DNA of 64,000 bases from Owenia fusiformis (GCA_903813345.2 CAIIXF020000007.1:23177564-23241563); one strand, 5' to 3'; shown: positions 1-14,900, counted from the first letter of the stretch. Numbers and translations are program-made. The notes: a model not told the origin generated them from the sequence alone.

Positions 1-870
1 AATAGTTCGAATTGTAATTAAGATTAATAGTGTAATTATGAATGATCAAATATTTTAGTCTCTGTTCTATAATTATTAATAGATTAATAAAATTCAAAAA
101 TACCAAAAATTCGGAAGGAGCAAACACTTTGCGAAATATTGGAATGTGTTGGGAAGTGATTGATAGAATATTCCAATATTTGGTATATTTTGAGAATCTG
201 TTTCACGGATTATAACAGGGTTACCTTTCCTATTATTTTTAAAGATTAATGAAATAGTTCATGTTTACCCGATTGAAATGATTTATATTCGCCATATACT
301 TTCCAATACATATCATTAGCAGGATTATTTATACAGATGAAGTAGTTTGATGTATATTTAGTCAATGTGCATCACAGCTTAGGAGTAACAGAAAATCCAA
401 TGTTTTTATTTCAGAAAGGTTATAAAAACATAACAGCGCATTTATCTATTTTTCACGGATACCTTCGCCCCTGGGTATAGAAAATAATATGTTTTGATGC
501 GCATGCTATTAATTGCATTGGTATATACAGGTTGGGCTAAACATTTTTCAATTCAGTGTATTTTCTTATTAATGTGTCCAAAAGATCAATTGAATGTCAA
601 ATAAAGTACATGTTAATTATTAAGTTAACCATTCAGAAAACTCAGTAACGTCGTGGAAATATGTTTGAAATATGAACATTGCAGTATAAAGGATACGGTA
701 TTACAAAAAATGATAGATACAGGGTGTCATATAAGTCCGATCCTCTATTTTATACATTTCGAACTCTATCTACACATTAGTTACATTCACTGCCATATAC
801 TACTGTGACATTTTGATGCCCGATTCTCAAAATTCTGCCAAATACGCCATGTTTGTTTCTTAGTTTTTGG
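1..870. other. Gene-free AT-rich DNA with a mariner-type terminus
   Basis: No exon or RNA gene is recognised. An ACAGGGTGTC motif lies at 719-728, in the same orientation as the one at 926-935. This motif recurs at the ends of the inverted-repeat element at 18.5-19.2 kb, so this is probably a stray transposon terminus. Confidence 0.4.
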
Positions 871-1191
871 TCACCTCAATTGATACAATGTAGCAATTTG
901 TGACATTAGTTGACAGGTATCATATACAGGGTGTCTCAAAAATGTGCCCAAAAGTATATCAACAGTACAGATAAACCAATCCATATTTTCAGACATGATG
1001 ACAGCCTTTATCCTTACTGATTCATTGTTCATCACGTTTGATAATAATTCCAGTGAAATGTTTTGGATTTCTCTTTGGATGTTGCCCTCACGTTGTTCTA
1101 GGTCTTTCTGCTTTGAATGAGCATTAAAACGCTCCTTCAAAAGAAAAGAGAAAGCTGTTCGAGGATGACATTGGCAGAACAACAAACACAC
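871..1191 (-). pseudogene. Mariner-like transposase C-terminal fragment
   Basis: The 106-residue minus-strand reading frame contains a stretch (about residues 35-65, centred on NIQREIQNISLELLSNVM) that resembles the end of mariner/IS630-Tc1 transposases, where a run of the type 'LKxNIRREIxxIPxEMxxxVMxN' follows the last catalytic aspartate. No catalytic DDE/D core is visible. Downstream on the same strand, the element's presumed terminus (ACAGGGTGTC in plus-strand orientation at 926-935) falls inside the open frame, so the last ~20 residues read through the terminal repeat and are not real transposase. The rest of the gene and the opposite terminus were not found, so this is a truncated dead copy. 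The family call rests on remembered motif resemblance only. Confidence 0.5.
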
Positions 1192-4100
1192 ATAATCAGG
1201 TCAATTGTCGGCAAATGATTCAGGAGTTACATGTACCTTCCATCATGTATATCCGGAAGAATAAAAGCTCCAGTTATGTTCCGATATTTAGGCCCGGCCT
1301 GTACATTACATAATTTCAAGATTTGCAGAGCTGAGATTATATCTTTTACCTATCACATATAATACGTTTTTTAACAAAAATTGATTTCATAGTACCCCGG
1401 ACAGGTTCAAAAGGTGCCAGGAGCAATCCAACAACTCTTTATAATAATTTTATTCTTGCAAAATTAAATTAAAATGTAGTATTGTGACATCAGATAATGT
1501 ACCAAGACTGGACTGATTGAGTCTTATTCGTAGGCAGCGGCATCTTTTATACACATAAAAGAATGAATTTTGAAAGAGGAATAATTGGAAAGATTTCAGA
1601 AGTGCAAGATTCTATCACTCTTAGTCATAATACGCAAGAACTCAGTTCATTGTTGTTTGTACCCTAAATGAGACACCGTCGGTTGTTAGGCAAGCAGATT
1701 ACGCAACGAATGTGTTGTCTGTTTTACTATTGATTGATATTCGAAAAAATCGTTTGTAAACGCATGTTTGTGTGAACACATGACAAAATATCTAAATGGT
1801 TTATTAACATAAATAGAATCGACCTAGTAAGTATACATCCTGTAATTTTGACAGCTCAACAACATCTATCGGGTGGTTCTGTTATAAGTTCTATTTTGTG
1901 TTCTATTTACAAGAAGCTAAATCTCCAATAAGATAAAAACAAACTGAATATGAGATTGATAAACATATCGTTTTTAATATATACGAAATTAATCTCTCAT
2001 TTTTGATCATAGCTCAAAGTTGTCTTCTGCTTTTTTTGGTAAAATGATGTAGCATATATTAGATGAAATTTTATAACATACTCGATTTTATGATCGGAAA
2101 ACAGGTCATCATGCACTACCAAAAATCGATGAAATGTCAGAACTGTGTTCTTATTGGTGCTGCCAACATGGTTATACATGTTTAGCTGAGCATGGATTTA
2201 TGTACTGTAATGATCGAACCTGTCCGGGGCACTAGCAGTGTATCTGATTAAAATCGAAACTAATAGCTATAGGATATACATATCATTATGTTATTATTCC
2301 CGATCCTTCAGCGAGAACTGATAGCATGTTTTGTAAACATATATATTGACAGATGTGAGAAAAGCAACATTAGTGTTGATGTTCGAGGAAGATAGATTTA
2401 CATGAAGCCTTTGATATATATTTCAAAAATGTGCCAATAGACAAAAATATTTTTGAAGTTGAAAATGTCAGACCTAATGTGCGTCGGATTCTGATTACCA
2501 CCAGGGGTGTACGATCCATGTTAGCTTCGAGGTAAATTAGAAATACCTTGGCTAATTTTAGGCATATTTTCTGATAAGTTCAAATGCATTATATTATATC
2601 TATATTCATTCACTTTGGTTTTTCTCGAATCAACGATGACTTCTTGAAATGTCCAAATCACCCATTGTCATCTCGAATTCGAAAAATGTATTGAAACCCC
2701 ATCACTATTCATTTTGAATATCTGCGTTTGAGATGCAATTAGGTAATACTTTAATAGGTATCTTCTGATGTTTAAAAATGCAATTATCCTTTTGGCAGCC
2801 ACGCCATACCTAAAGAAGATCCCGATAAAGGCTTTGAACATATAAGATTGCCTATTTGGACAAAGCTGCGCATTTTCAAATTACTTGGCACAATGGTAAG
2901 GATACTATTTTGTTTTCAGACAGTATTACATTGTGAACACGATTTTTGGGAGATGCCATCTGTTGTGAATGATTATATGTATGTGCTTATACGTATGTGT
3001 GTGTACTTCTATTTCAAGTTTACTTAATTCTTCGTATTTCTTATCAGAATACCTTTTAGCTTATAGATCTTAGCAAGCACAGTGTATAATTTAATTTTGT
3101 TATTATCAAATGCCTTATATGATAGGAATTAGTCAATTGTCACAGTCAAGAAATATTTGTATTACGCAAGTATACATACCTCTTTTTCATTCGAAAGTTC
3201 AACTTACATACTAACATTCTAATGTTAAGAGGCTCAATTCTATTTGTGAACTTGTTTCCTTAATAAAGCCCTTGGCAACTTTTGATGTGGCGAAATTAAT
3301 GAGGCATTAGCCAACTGACAGTTTAGTCTTAAATACGACTTCTGGTGGAAATGTAAGAGACATAGGAAAGTGGCTGAAAGCAGGAAATGGCATAATCCAT
3401 GGCGCACAAAAGGAACTGAGCCAACAATATAATATGTTTTTACTGTTTATTGAACCTGTCACAGACACTTGATATAAGGTGCATCAAGCTACGGATGTAG
3501 AATATACATTGGGTTGTCCACTCTCTATTCAAAGTCATCGTTAAGATGGTGGCAAGCCCTCGAGCCAACCATTTCCCATGTTTGTGTCGTAAAGTCGATC
3601 GGATAAAGTGCCATCCAAAACAAGTACACTGCTTGATGATTCCAATGCTGCAAATCAAGATTTGTTCAAGAGTTGACTAAATACAGAAATACCGCAGACA
3701 ACTATATTCTTTAAAGTATTGGGCAACACAAACTTTAGACAACACTGGCCATGCCACGCCCCATTACTTCATACTCTTAAAAATTAATAAATTACCTTAT
3801 TGTCTAACTAAGTCTAACTGGATGATTAAGTCATCCATAACCTATAAAACGAAAAACATATGTGAAAATGATTTAAAGAACATAATTATCAAAGTGTTGT
3901 TCATAGACACCTATTAAGTAGAATGTGATGAAACGTTCTTCTCTGACGTGTTTGGCCAGTTTGGCTAGTAACACATAAAAACATCATACGGAGATATAAT
4001 CATAAGACAACTTTGTGTTTCAGCCAGAACAGGTAAATAAATAGGAAAGGGACCATCTGGTACCACACGATTACCCGATCTTGCAACAGGTTTCCTGAAG

Positions 4101-7100
4101 CAGTGGCTATGCCACACTGGGCCACTTTCAGCGAAGATTAATAGAGGCCTTGATAAACCACGAGAGATAATTTTAACAGCTATAGTAAATATCATGAATT
4201 ACGCATTGCGTGATGATACAATTAGTATTATTGCATTGTGCAACATCATTGTATAAGTTCTGTGTGAACAATACATTGACAATCAATATTTCAGTATGCT
4301 ACTTTAGGTTCAGAATCATTCTTGGATGTCTCGAAGGATCTTTTGTCTAGCGTCGATAGCGAATTATTCTTGCCAGTGATTGTTTTTAATCGTAAAATGA
4401 TATTTAATCCATTTTGAAGAGATCGAGTGTGACTTTACCCTTTTCAAGAATTTAGTTTGTTTCAAAGAGAACGCCATCTGCCAGATGTTTCAAGCCTCAG
4501 AGGGTTAGGATAACGCCAGGGTAGTATGTTTTTAGCATCACCGAATTTGCCAAATGTGATAGTATCACTTGAATATTGATGATGGTTATTCGAAAGTGGT
4601 AAAAGAGGGTCATTTTACACCGATTCTTTCTTGGACCATCGTTTGGAACCATTCATTAGGATATTGGTGTTTGATTGTACCATTCAATGCTCCATTATGT
4701 TCCTTCATATACAGTGCTCTTCCTTTGGCTGTTATAGATGTGGGCGCAGGAAGTATTCAAATTTGATAAAGTGCTATCATCTTCACTGTTGATCGAAGTG
4801 ACATGAAACTGAAGGCCTACTCTATCATTTTGACATTTACGAACTTCGCCAACCTTATGAGCCAATGAGAAATGGATTTAAATCAGTCAATACATGCTGA
4901 GACCAGCAATTTCTAGATTGCAATAAAATGCATAACTGTCCAAACAACCGGGCTTGAAATTGCTCAATTATAAGATATAGGTTTGCCCTTTTAGTTTTCG
5001 AAGTAATAACTTATAGATTTTCGTTTTAAATTCCAAGTGGGTAATACGAGCGTTACATTACCACAAACAACCGTAAGTCGTAGTGTAATACATCAACCTG
5101 ATTGCAATTAGGGCATCACCATCGCGTACATTCAGTTGGAGGCAAATGCAAGAGTAGTTCATCCCAACAGAACAAACTTGTCAAGATGATTTATACAAAC
5201 TTAAATGGATCAGAAGGATCTTTATCCCCTAAATGCTGCTACGAATGCATAGCGTGATTACCGTCAACAAATGCCACTAAATGAATCGGTTGCTACTTAT
5301 TAGACGTGTACTCTGAAGCCGACCAGCTAGTAGTAATGTTGTATACGAAGTCGACTTAGAAATCATAGCCTCTATTTAAGATAAAGAGGAATTGGGGATC
5401 ATAATTTGCGAAGCCCTCCTTATAAAAATGTGTGGGGGCAAAAGGTCTGTGGATTATCTTGACAGGGCTGGCCAAACAGCTACGATGAAACCACCAGTTA
5501 CTGGTTCCTCTCAAATTCGGTGTCACTTGCATCAATAATATGGTCTTCAATATATACATGCAACCTTCGTATTTAATAATATCTGAGAGAACAAAGAACA
5601 GCATGGCAGAGTGATCTAACTGTTTAGCTTATCTAAAATAACATACAGTGTTGAAAAGAAATGGGATCGCCACCTCAATTCCATTTATACTGTCTGTTTG
5701 ATTCGGTATCGTTTTAAATACAATTAGTATTTTAGAAGAAATGAAATTTGGTATTTGCCTTTCAGAAATATTTGACAATTGTTAGTGATTATAGAGTTTG
5801 ACTCGGATCGTTTTCGAATTTGCAGCTATATAGAAAAATGTGGAAAGTCGTTGTATATTCTGATGAGGAATGATTACGAGTCAGGTTTATCTCTTTAATA
5901 ATAAGTCTACTTTTTAATGATAATAGTTTTCTATGTAACGACTGTTTTATGAGAGTTAGTACATAAATTACGTTATATTGCTCACTGAATCAATTGCAAT
6001 TTAATCAATTGAAAACCCATGATATACAAACAATTGGAGTATGACGGTACGATGCCTTCAGATGCAACCAAACGCTCACAACATTCGTTTTTGAAGTCTA
6101 AATTGGGATATTTATGTCTTATAAAGATACTTTTATTGCAACTTTACGACTGCAACTCTTCTCTGTGTTTCTTCAACTACATAAAAAGATTATTCAAATG
6201 CCTCAAACGATCGAATTATCCAACGATGAGTCTGTTAAGGAATTTCCAAGGGCCAAATAGAATCACCCCGAGAACAAACGTTCAAGCACCACTATTAATT
6301 TTACATTCTTCGTGAATATCAGAGATGTGTTCCCCAAGATATAAAGGCAACATAAAAATGAAAAACAAACAAATGGATTCATTTCCGGAATGTTAATTCC
6401 GTGTTGAATCATAGGCCATCAGGGGATGTAAAACGCATCAGGTGTTTGCTTTTCTTAAGGGAAATGTCCAAAAGTTAAAGGAAATATGCATTAAGTAACC
6501 CAGAGAACTACAGTATTTGAAGAGCATTTTATATCAAAAGATGGTGCTGTTGTATACTATTGAAGTCCCTAAACAGCTTTTTAATAGAAACAACGTTCAA
6601 ACAGAGTAAGGGTAGTGCACCCATGACACATTATAGATGCCAAAAGTGCTTTGAATAGTAAATGATGTTCGTTTTAATCAAAGGAAGGGATCTCATACTG
6701 TAGATACCCAGATACCCTGAACATATGCATTGCTAGCCACACAACCCTTTGATAACTACAAATGATTTTTAAAATTTTGATGAAAACGAGATCTTAATAA
6801 TCTCAATTGAAGCTTAAAATATCATGCGTCTTTATTTTCAATTTTAACATGAAATGATATAGAAAATGTTAGTTTCTCTCTTTGTTATACATATTTGATA
6901 TTAATCATTTCTGTAATTATTAAAGAGTATTCACGACGTCGAGCTCTCGCGATGAGATTTTTACTGAATATTTCTTTGACGTTTGTATCTCTAAAGCCTT
7001 CGCACTATTACAAATGCTGACAGTCTGTGTTCGTTCAGTTATAACTCCTGTTACTGATTTTCAAGGAAATTGATAATTACTCGGTAGGTAGAACAAAGCA

Positions 7101-9817
7101 ACAGTTCAAGATGTACTTCAACCTGAATTGATGAGGTGCTTAATTTGACTAGGCTGGATGTTCAGTTGTTGTACATCTACCTGGCAATTTTACTTCAAGA
7201 CTTCGATTTCGCATCTCAAACGAAGAACACCATCAGTTATGTATGTTATTCATAGAAGATTATTCGTGGCTTGGCCACTCTTGCATCGCCAGATACATTA
7301 CTTTTATCAAACGTCAACAACAATCTGAAACTCACTTATTTCTATTTTAAAACTAGCATTATAGAAAGGAACTAGTTTAAGGCTGTGACCTTTCGAGGTC
7401 ATCAAGAAATGTAGTTTATATACCCATTGTCAGTTCCATCCTTAAGTTAGTGTGATAAAACTTATTATCCCATGCCCCATTTGACCTATAGGTGCGAGGG
7501 CATATTGAGATACTTTGAGGTATTGCTATCGCAATGCTGATTTTTCTGTCAATATTCAAGAAAATGCCAAAATGGTTGAACCCATTTCACACCTCATTTT
7601 GCCAAGTTTATGACAGGACGTTAAAATACCTCATCTGTGTTTCAGCTTTTGGGTGTTACTATTGTTGAAGGTGTGGCCATGTGACACACTACCGTGACTG
7701 TCCGTATTATACAAAAGGGTTGCTAGCATAACAATTAAAACACAATTTTATATAGGCTTACAACAGTAAAGCATCGCCGATCGTTTAATCTTGCCCTGGA
7801 GTTTTGCTATGGTTTTGAACAAGTGTTTTCTTTTTTTTGTTATTGTTCTGACACGAGTTGTTTCGATAACCTTAGTAGATGAAAGCAAACTGTCTCGTCT
7901 AAAACTGCAAAGCATTTATCATATGATGATCCTAAAGTGTATACCAATATGCGTTCATTCGTATTAGAGAAAGTCATTACATCTTTACGATCGTTTCTTG
8001 CAATAATTTCATGCAACGTGATGTCATTAATGTCCTAATATGTTTCCGAGACGAATGAACCATATGTTCTCTTTCCCATAGATATCGAAACACATATGAA
8101 TACTAATAACATCAATGTGATCGCCTTGACAAAAATGTAACCGTAAATCAAGTATCGGTTTTAGAAACATTTAGACTATACGTTTTTATATTTAACATTA
8201 TTGGGTCTTTTGGAACAAAATCGACCTGACCGGCTATTATTTGTATACAATTGGAATTTCCAGTGCAATTCCTCGAAATGCATTATTCCTTTATTTGGAC
8301 AATGCCGAATCCATGATCGTTTTGTTTGAATCTGAAATAAACGATGATGTAAATAACAATTAATTAACACAAGTGTCAATATACCTATATATCTTCTCAC
8401 ATACTTTCCTCAAATATTGTCAATCGTTAGTGAGCCGTAGCTTTTCGTTCAGTGGTTTATTGGTTAGAGACCAAAAGGTTGATCAGTTTGTAGATCGATC
8501 CGGAATAATAACTAATATGTTGAATACGAATCAGATTTATTAATGCCACGTTTGGTTTATCTCTATCACACTTTTTGATATACAACAAGATGCCACTTAC
8601 TAAAATAAAAAGAACGTTCGTTTTTAAAGAAATGTAAAGAGTTGGGGTAAACGTTGGTATTTTCGATCCACATTCAACATGATAGTATCGAAAGTTATAT
8701 ATTTGACCTTGACCCCAAGGTCAAAATGGAATGTAATATTTTGATTCAAATCACATGTAAGCATTCTGTTGACTATGTGTGTCTATTGAAATGTAGGGTT
8801 GCATCATTTTTCTGTTTTTAAAAAAGTTTAAAAATAGTTCTCACGTCTTACGTCCTGTCAAGCAATCCCTATCGTAACCCGTACTTCGCGTGGACATGAC
8901 GTGAACAAAGGTTATTGGACGATTAATATTATTCAAAATACAATGAACTAGATTTAATAACACCATGTCAGTTTTCTACCCCAGTGCTTATTATGCGTGA
9001 CATATGCAAGAATTGTTTTATTGCATTATTTTAGATGTCACATCGGGTCAGTCCTAAAGCTGGTTTCTAAGTAATCTTTACGATATTCGTATAGCTCTCT
9101 CATCTTACGTATTATTCTAATAAATCAGTTATGGCATTCTGTATAACGAAAACGGAAATATATTTCCCCGTGAGTAGGCAGATGATGTATAGAGAAATTT
9201 CTTTAAGTATACAAAATACAAACTATTATAATCTCCAATTATTATAACTCAAACCAGGGGTTTAATTGTACTTTATCATGTGGAAATAATGACAAATGTA
9301 AGTCCTTCCATTAAGGTATTACATCCATTTACCTCGTGGAGTAGGGTATGCATTGTCGTAATCCATCATGTCACATCTTCAAGTCATTTCCATTAAACGA
9401 TTGTCAGCTGCTGGCCTCTACTGTTACTGAACATCGTGAAGGAAAAACATGCGTGGATAGAAACTACTCAAAGCTAATACTGACAGCAGTGTAGCCTGAA
9501 GACAATGTGTGTCAAATTGATAGACCATTTCAACAGATATGTTAACAGATTCTAATCAATATAATAAGTATCTGTTAAAATCTGAAACAAAATTCTGATA
9601 ACTTGTAAGTTTTCTCGATCGCCAGATTACAGCTGTGTTATTTTGAAGTGGAATCGCGCTTTTGATGTTAATGGGAGTCTGGTAGACTAACAGAGGGTTA
9701 CGATGAATCTCATGCTGGACTGCTTCGATCTTGTAGATTTAATTGCGGCAAGTTTTGGATTTTATTGGTTTCATTTTCCGCTTAGTGATCAAGATCCTGA
9801 AACTGCCTAATAATTTG
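1192..9817. other. Long stretch with no recognised gene
   Basis: About 8.6 kb of AT-rich DNA. Short open frames (for example 72 codons at 3440-3658 and 76 codons at 3965-4195, both minus) show no domain, no splice context and no match I recognise. The only discrete site noted is the nuclear-receptor-like dyad at 8704-8723. Confidence 0.4.
8704..8723. promoter_or_regulatory. Dyad of ERR/SF-1-type half-sites
   Basis: TGACCTTGACCCCAAGGTCA is a near-perfect dyad. Each half reads as the extended nuclear-receptor half-site TCAAGGTCA (CCAAGGTCA on the other side), the type bound by ERR and FTZ-F1/SF-1 monomers. It lies far from any gene seen here, so it could equally be part of a repeat. Only the sequence match supports it. 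Confidence 0.25.
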
Positions 9818-10345
9818 GTAACTGTCTGTAGACTGAGTGTAACTTAACTTTACCCCTAAGTGTGACTATTTGAAAGTTACGCCCTGGATGTTATTGTCTT
9901 AATGTTTCCCTTTGAATGTGATTGTCTTAATGTAACCCCTGAGTGTTACTGTCTGAATGTTATCGTTGAGTGTGACTATCTTAATGTTACCCCTGAGTGT
10001 AACTGTTTGAATGCAATCCCATGAGTGTAACTGTCTGAATGTTATCACCTGAATGTAACTGTCTGAACGCAATCCCTGAGTGCAACTGTCTTAATGTTAC
10101 CCCTGGGTGTAACTGTTTGAATTCTGACCCCTGTGCTTAATTGTCATAATGTACTCGTTAAGTGTTACTGTTCGAATGTTACCCACTGATCGTAACCGTC
10201 TGAATGTTACCTCCTGGGTGTAACTGTCTTAAAGTTACCTGCGGAAAGTAACTGTCTTAATGATACCCTCTGAGTGTGACTTTCTTAATGTAATTGTGTG
10301 TTACTGTCTGAACGTTATCGTTGAGTGACCTGAATGCTTACCCTT
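9818..10345. repeat. Minisatellite, ~27-bp unit
   Basis: About 18-19 imperfect copies of a unit close to CCCTGAGTGTAACTGTCTGA plus ATGTTAC are arranged head to tail. Copies vary by point changes (GTAACT/GTGACT, CTGAATG/CTTAATG, GTTACC/GCAATCC) and by 1-2-bp indels. There is no open reading frame across the array. Confidence 0.85.
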
Positions 10346-11245
10346 TTGTTGACTATGGCACTTTCATGTTTGCTGCTTTAAATACTTGAACTGTACGTGG
10401 TGCAGTGGGAACGAACAATCCAAAATGATAAGTACACTTGTTTATTGGGGCAAAACAGAATTGTTGGTAATAAAACAAGATTATTAAACCAAGCCATGTT
10501 TTTGGTGTCTGATCAATGTAAAGAAATAGTTAACTACTTGGCATAAAGGGAATATATAATCGCGATCCTAACTTAATAGGCTATAAGTGGTCTGAATCTA
10601 TATTTGTGACATCTCTACAAAGGGATTTAGAATGCCCAATAGCGTTGTTGCTCATATCATGTCCATCACACGCTATCCCAATTAAGAGAAATGAGAATGG
10701 AACATTCTTTATGATCTAATAAAGTCATACTTATCGTCGTACACTGCAAATAACGATTGTATTTTATGCGATTTCTATTACTCAGATTGATTGTTACAAT
10801 TCTCGTAATGTGTCTTTTCACAAACACGATGCTTATTTTTAAGCGTTTCTGGGTTTTAACAATCACTTAGAGCTATCAGCAATGATTTATTAAAGAAGAC
10901 AATTCTTAAGTGCGTCCTTCTCGGAAAAGGCAATCTTATTGTAAGGTATCTTAGACAAGCAATCCGTGTTTGAAAAACACATAACATCATTTGTTTAGTT
11001 GTTAAATCGAGATTAAATTGTATAGAGAGCATGGTAAACAAATTTATACCATGCTCAACTTATTTATTAGATAGGCTACGTGAGGGTGCGTCGTGTAATT
11101 AGGTTTTAGAACAATCTGCTTTAGCTATATACTCAAGATGGAGATGATCATAATGATGGATTGGCAATTGAAGGGTTATTGGAGATCTAGTTCTAGGCAG
11201 CTATATTTCAGAAGATAATTATGTCTATACTTCCAACACCAAGTA

Positions 11246-11490
11246 GGATTGGCTCCCAGAATGCAATCTCGATATTTTCCAACAATGAAAATGTCAGAAT
11301 ATCGTTATTGTCTAGACATTAAACTGGTTATTAGTTCATAATCCGCTTAATCCAAAAGATTCGAGCTAATATCTTGATCACTTCTTGTGTGTTTTGAATT
11401 TTTTATGTAATAAGAAATTTGGAGTGAAAATCATGACAAGGTAGGATTCATTGTTGGGAAATATCAAGATTGCATTCTGGGAGCCAATCC
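11246..11490. repeat. Inverted repeat, ~45-bp arms
   Basis: The arm 11246-11290 (GGATTGGCTCCCAGAATGCA onward) is the reverse complement of 11447-11490, with a few mismatches. The core GCATTCTGGGAGCCAATCCT recurs at 16181-16200. The arrangement of two facing arms around ~155 bp, plus a third dispersed copy, fits a small non-autonomous DNA transposon. Target duplications were not identified. Confidence 0.6.
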
Positions 11491-11775
11491 TCTTTGTTCC
11501 AACCCTACACTTTGTGAATTCGCAAATTTGTATAAAATAAAAGAGAAAATAGATAAAGAAAATAGCTAGATAATTTTTAACATTCATTGGTACATTGTTA
11601 CTGACAGGTAATAATGTTTTAATGATATCTAGTTTATGAAGATATATTTTTGTAAAGGGGAAAGTGTGACGATGTGCTAGATATAGTTAGATATGCCATC
11701 TATTTACTAACGCAGTAGTTATAAGCGTTATTCTGTTATCGCAGGTGCTATTCTTGTTATATAGTCCACAAACTT

Positions 11776-11911
11776 GCCCGTAGCCACAGGGGAGCTTTTT
11801 CCAAGGGGTGGGGGAGACTCTTACGACAGTTGGCTAAAAAAGCATGCGAAAAGTGCTCAGAATGCTGAAAAACTGCATGATTCCGCTCCCCAGCCCCCTA
11901 GCTACGGGCCT
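11776..11911. mobile_element. Short MITE with GCCCGTAGCC termini
   Basis: It begins GCCCGTAGCCA and ends TAGCTACGGGCCT, an imperfect terminal inverted repeat around ~110 bp. The interior AAGTGCTCAGAATG(C/G)TGAAAAACTGCATGATT is shared with the copy at 49173-49344. A related 5' end is at 47537. The three copies make this a dispersed family. Confidence 0.65.
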
Positions 11912-14900
11912 GACAAATATCCCTCGAACTTGATTGGTTGCATTATTTTTTTCTTTGAAATTAGCTATATGCATAACTTGTAGTCCCTAAACAAAGAAAC
12001 CATGATTTCTTCAACCTGATTTTATCAAACCAATTATTGATATACTCTATATACTGTTCATGTAAAACCCTTAAAGTTCTTTAGATGGCATTACCGCTGT
12101 ACTCTGCAGCACTCGGAAATGAAATACTGGATTTGATCTCAAAGGTTTTATTAGATGGCATTAGTATTGCAACATTTACTTCCACAGATACTTAGATTGA
12201 AGCAATACAAATGATTGATAAAGATAATGTAGGAGATGGTCATGTACTAGATAGTCGTACAAGATTATATTAAAACTGCAAAATGTAGAAGCTATTTTGT
12301 TAAATGAAAGTATTAGATCACTATTTTTGTTTTTGAATTATGCGTTTAAGCAGAAACTCGAGTACGTGGGGATAAGAAGAACTGAAATTAAAGGTATCTT
12401 AGGTATCTTGGTGCAAATTGACTTAAATGCCTGATTACATAAAACCACAAGACTAAAGACAAATATATCTAACCGCTGTAAAGTGTTGACATATGACGCA
12501 ACAGCACCTGGTTCAGTTCATGAAAAGATATATAAACAATTTACATCGATCTTGATTCATGAGGCGTCAGTTGCTCCAACCTCTACAACGCACTCCAAAG
12601 TTTTGGGCCACACTGTCAAAATACTCTTTAAACATTTTCATTTTATTTTGGTAATCTTTATTAACCAGTATGTCGCGTTATGTCCATATAGCCTATCCAT
12701 ACTTTGAAGCGCCATTGCTTTGTTTTCATACCCTTTGCATTCGTTTGACTATGCCTGAAGGGTATTATTTTCAGGGCAATCTCCCGAAATACCAAAAAAA
12801 CTTTCATGCCCGCGGCAATTTAATGTTGCGCGGTCTATTTTATGTTCAACCTATTGACTGTTTAATTCATTATGTAGTAACGGATTTGTACAAGAAGCAA
12901 CTAATATAATGCGATATAGGAACCCTCATTACTTTATAAACGTCGCCACATTATGCTAGGTTCACTTCACTAAGATCACGGACATTCGTCATGTCCATTA
13001 TTTCTAAATGTTCCGTCCAATGTGCCAAATTAAGGATCGTTAATTTAGCTTTGCATCATTTGTCTGACATCTGGATTAAGACAGTCTTTTTAGATTTTCT
13101 TGTCATTAGCTCAGAATTATTAGGGCTGAGTCGATGCTATGAGTGCAAGTTAATTCCACATCTATTGCAGTTGCAGCATTACAAATATTCAGTTGTGCTA
13201 TTGCTGTGTTAGTAAATATAACGTATGGTACAATATATGGACAATATTTAACAATCAAATTACAATAGTTTGATTTAGTGACCATGAATTGAAATTCGAA
13301 TATGTTATACACGATATTCACTATAACTCCTGATCGTAGTCTTTGGGTAATCCAGTTGGTAGCAGTGGAACAGATTCTAAGAGTAACCATTCCACATTTA
13401 TTGGCCGCATCTTGAATTGTTTCGAAGAAAGGTTCGATTTCAATGTGGGAGTCGGAGATGTCATCGTAAGAGATGTAATTGACTTCACTTTGAATGCTAA
13501 AGACGTTTAATCTTTGGCCTGGTGCCTCTCTGAGTCACTCTTGAGCTCGGTTGATCCTTCGATGTCCAGACAGAAATTCGATTTTGGACAGACAGGATTA
13601 GTTGAATAATACATTTTTTGTACCGTTACTTGTATTACTTCTTCAAAATGTCATTGACAATGTTTTCAGTTTATATTGCAGCATAGATTATCTACATTTG
13701 GCACGTATCTCATGTTTTGTGTGAATAGGATTTGTGTTGTGTCAACTGTAGCATTTGTTCTCTTAATCAAGTTATTTAATTTAAAGAACTACCTTGGGTA
13801 TTTGTTGCTGAACAGCTCAAAATAGGATCATCATAGGCAGTTTTTTTTTATTTATCAATTATCATCATTAGTAACATTTACAGAATTGTCTTCAATCGCC
13901 AAATGCATCATTATAGGCAGTGATACAATTATAACACATAGTTATTTCATGTTAACGGATAAACTTTTAAAAGGTAAATTCAGTATTTGTTCTGCTTAAA
14001 CAAGATGTGCACTATAGACGTTATCTTTACCATAGGGCTTACCAACCTTGGCAGTTGCAAAATAAATTCTTTCATCACACGACTTCAATATAGATTAATT
14101 TAATGCCAGTTCGTTACACAGACTGAGACTGCAGCTATATTATAGAAGTATTTCTTGTTCAGTTACTACGTGATTAGCTATTGATAGTAATTTATCATTG
14201 AAGAGTCAACACAGTCTTTATTAAATCACTTTATTCTTCAAAATAAGTCACTTTTCTTGGATGACTCTTATCGATGTAATAAGTTTTCGAGCGGATCTAT
14301 CCCCGTAATGGTAATACGGTTATCAATCAAATAGCAATACCATAATCAATCAAGTGATAATCACAGAATCAATTTCGGGATTATCAGTAACTCAAACTTT
14401 TTTTTATATTTTGTTTATTCATTTATTTGCCAAAACAATTCTATGCCATTGTCATGTATATGATGTAGACTATCTTTTAAATCCAGAGAAGCTAAACATA
14501 GAAATAACCTAATGAGCTGCTTCACCTGGACATACAATATTACGAAATGATACGCAATTATGATTTCAAGTTAATTGTCATAAACACAGTACAAGTCACG
14601 AAAAAGCAAAGTATTTCACAATTATTATATATAACGATAATCATGATTTTACATGTTTATATGAATATGGAATACTTATATTGCGTAACGTTATAACGAA
14701 TTGCACAATCGGCACGCCACATGGCAATTTCACTGTGTGATGATTTCCCAAGAGATAGAATGTGAAAAACACCTTCGTGTTACATGTTTGTTAAGTTAAT
14801 TCCTTTGGCGAAATACACTCTGTACTCGACATTCAAAAAATGAATATTAAGCCTTGGGAATTTCATTAGTCTTCTCTTTTCTTACTGTTGCCAAACTGTT

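Noticed and set aside
9818-10345. Possible CRISPR-like array
   Set aside because: Units are contiguous and degenerate with no unique spacers, and the context is eukaryotic.
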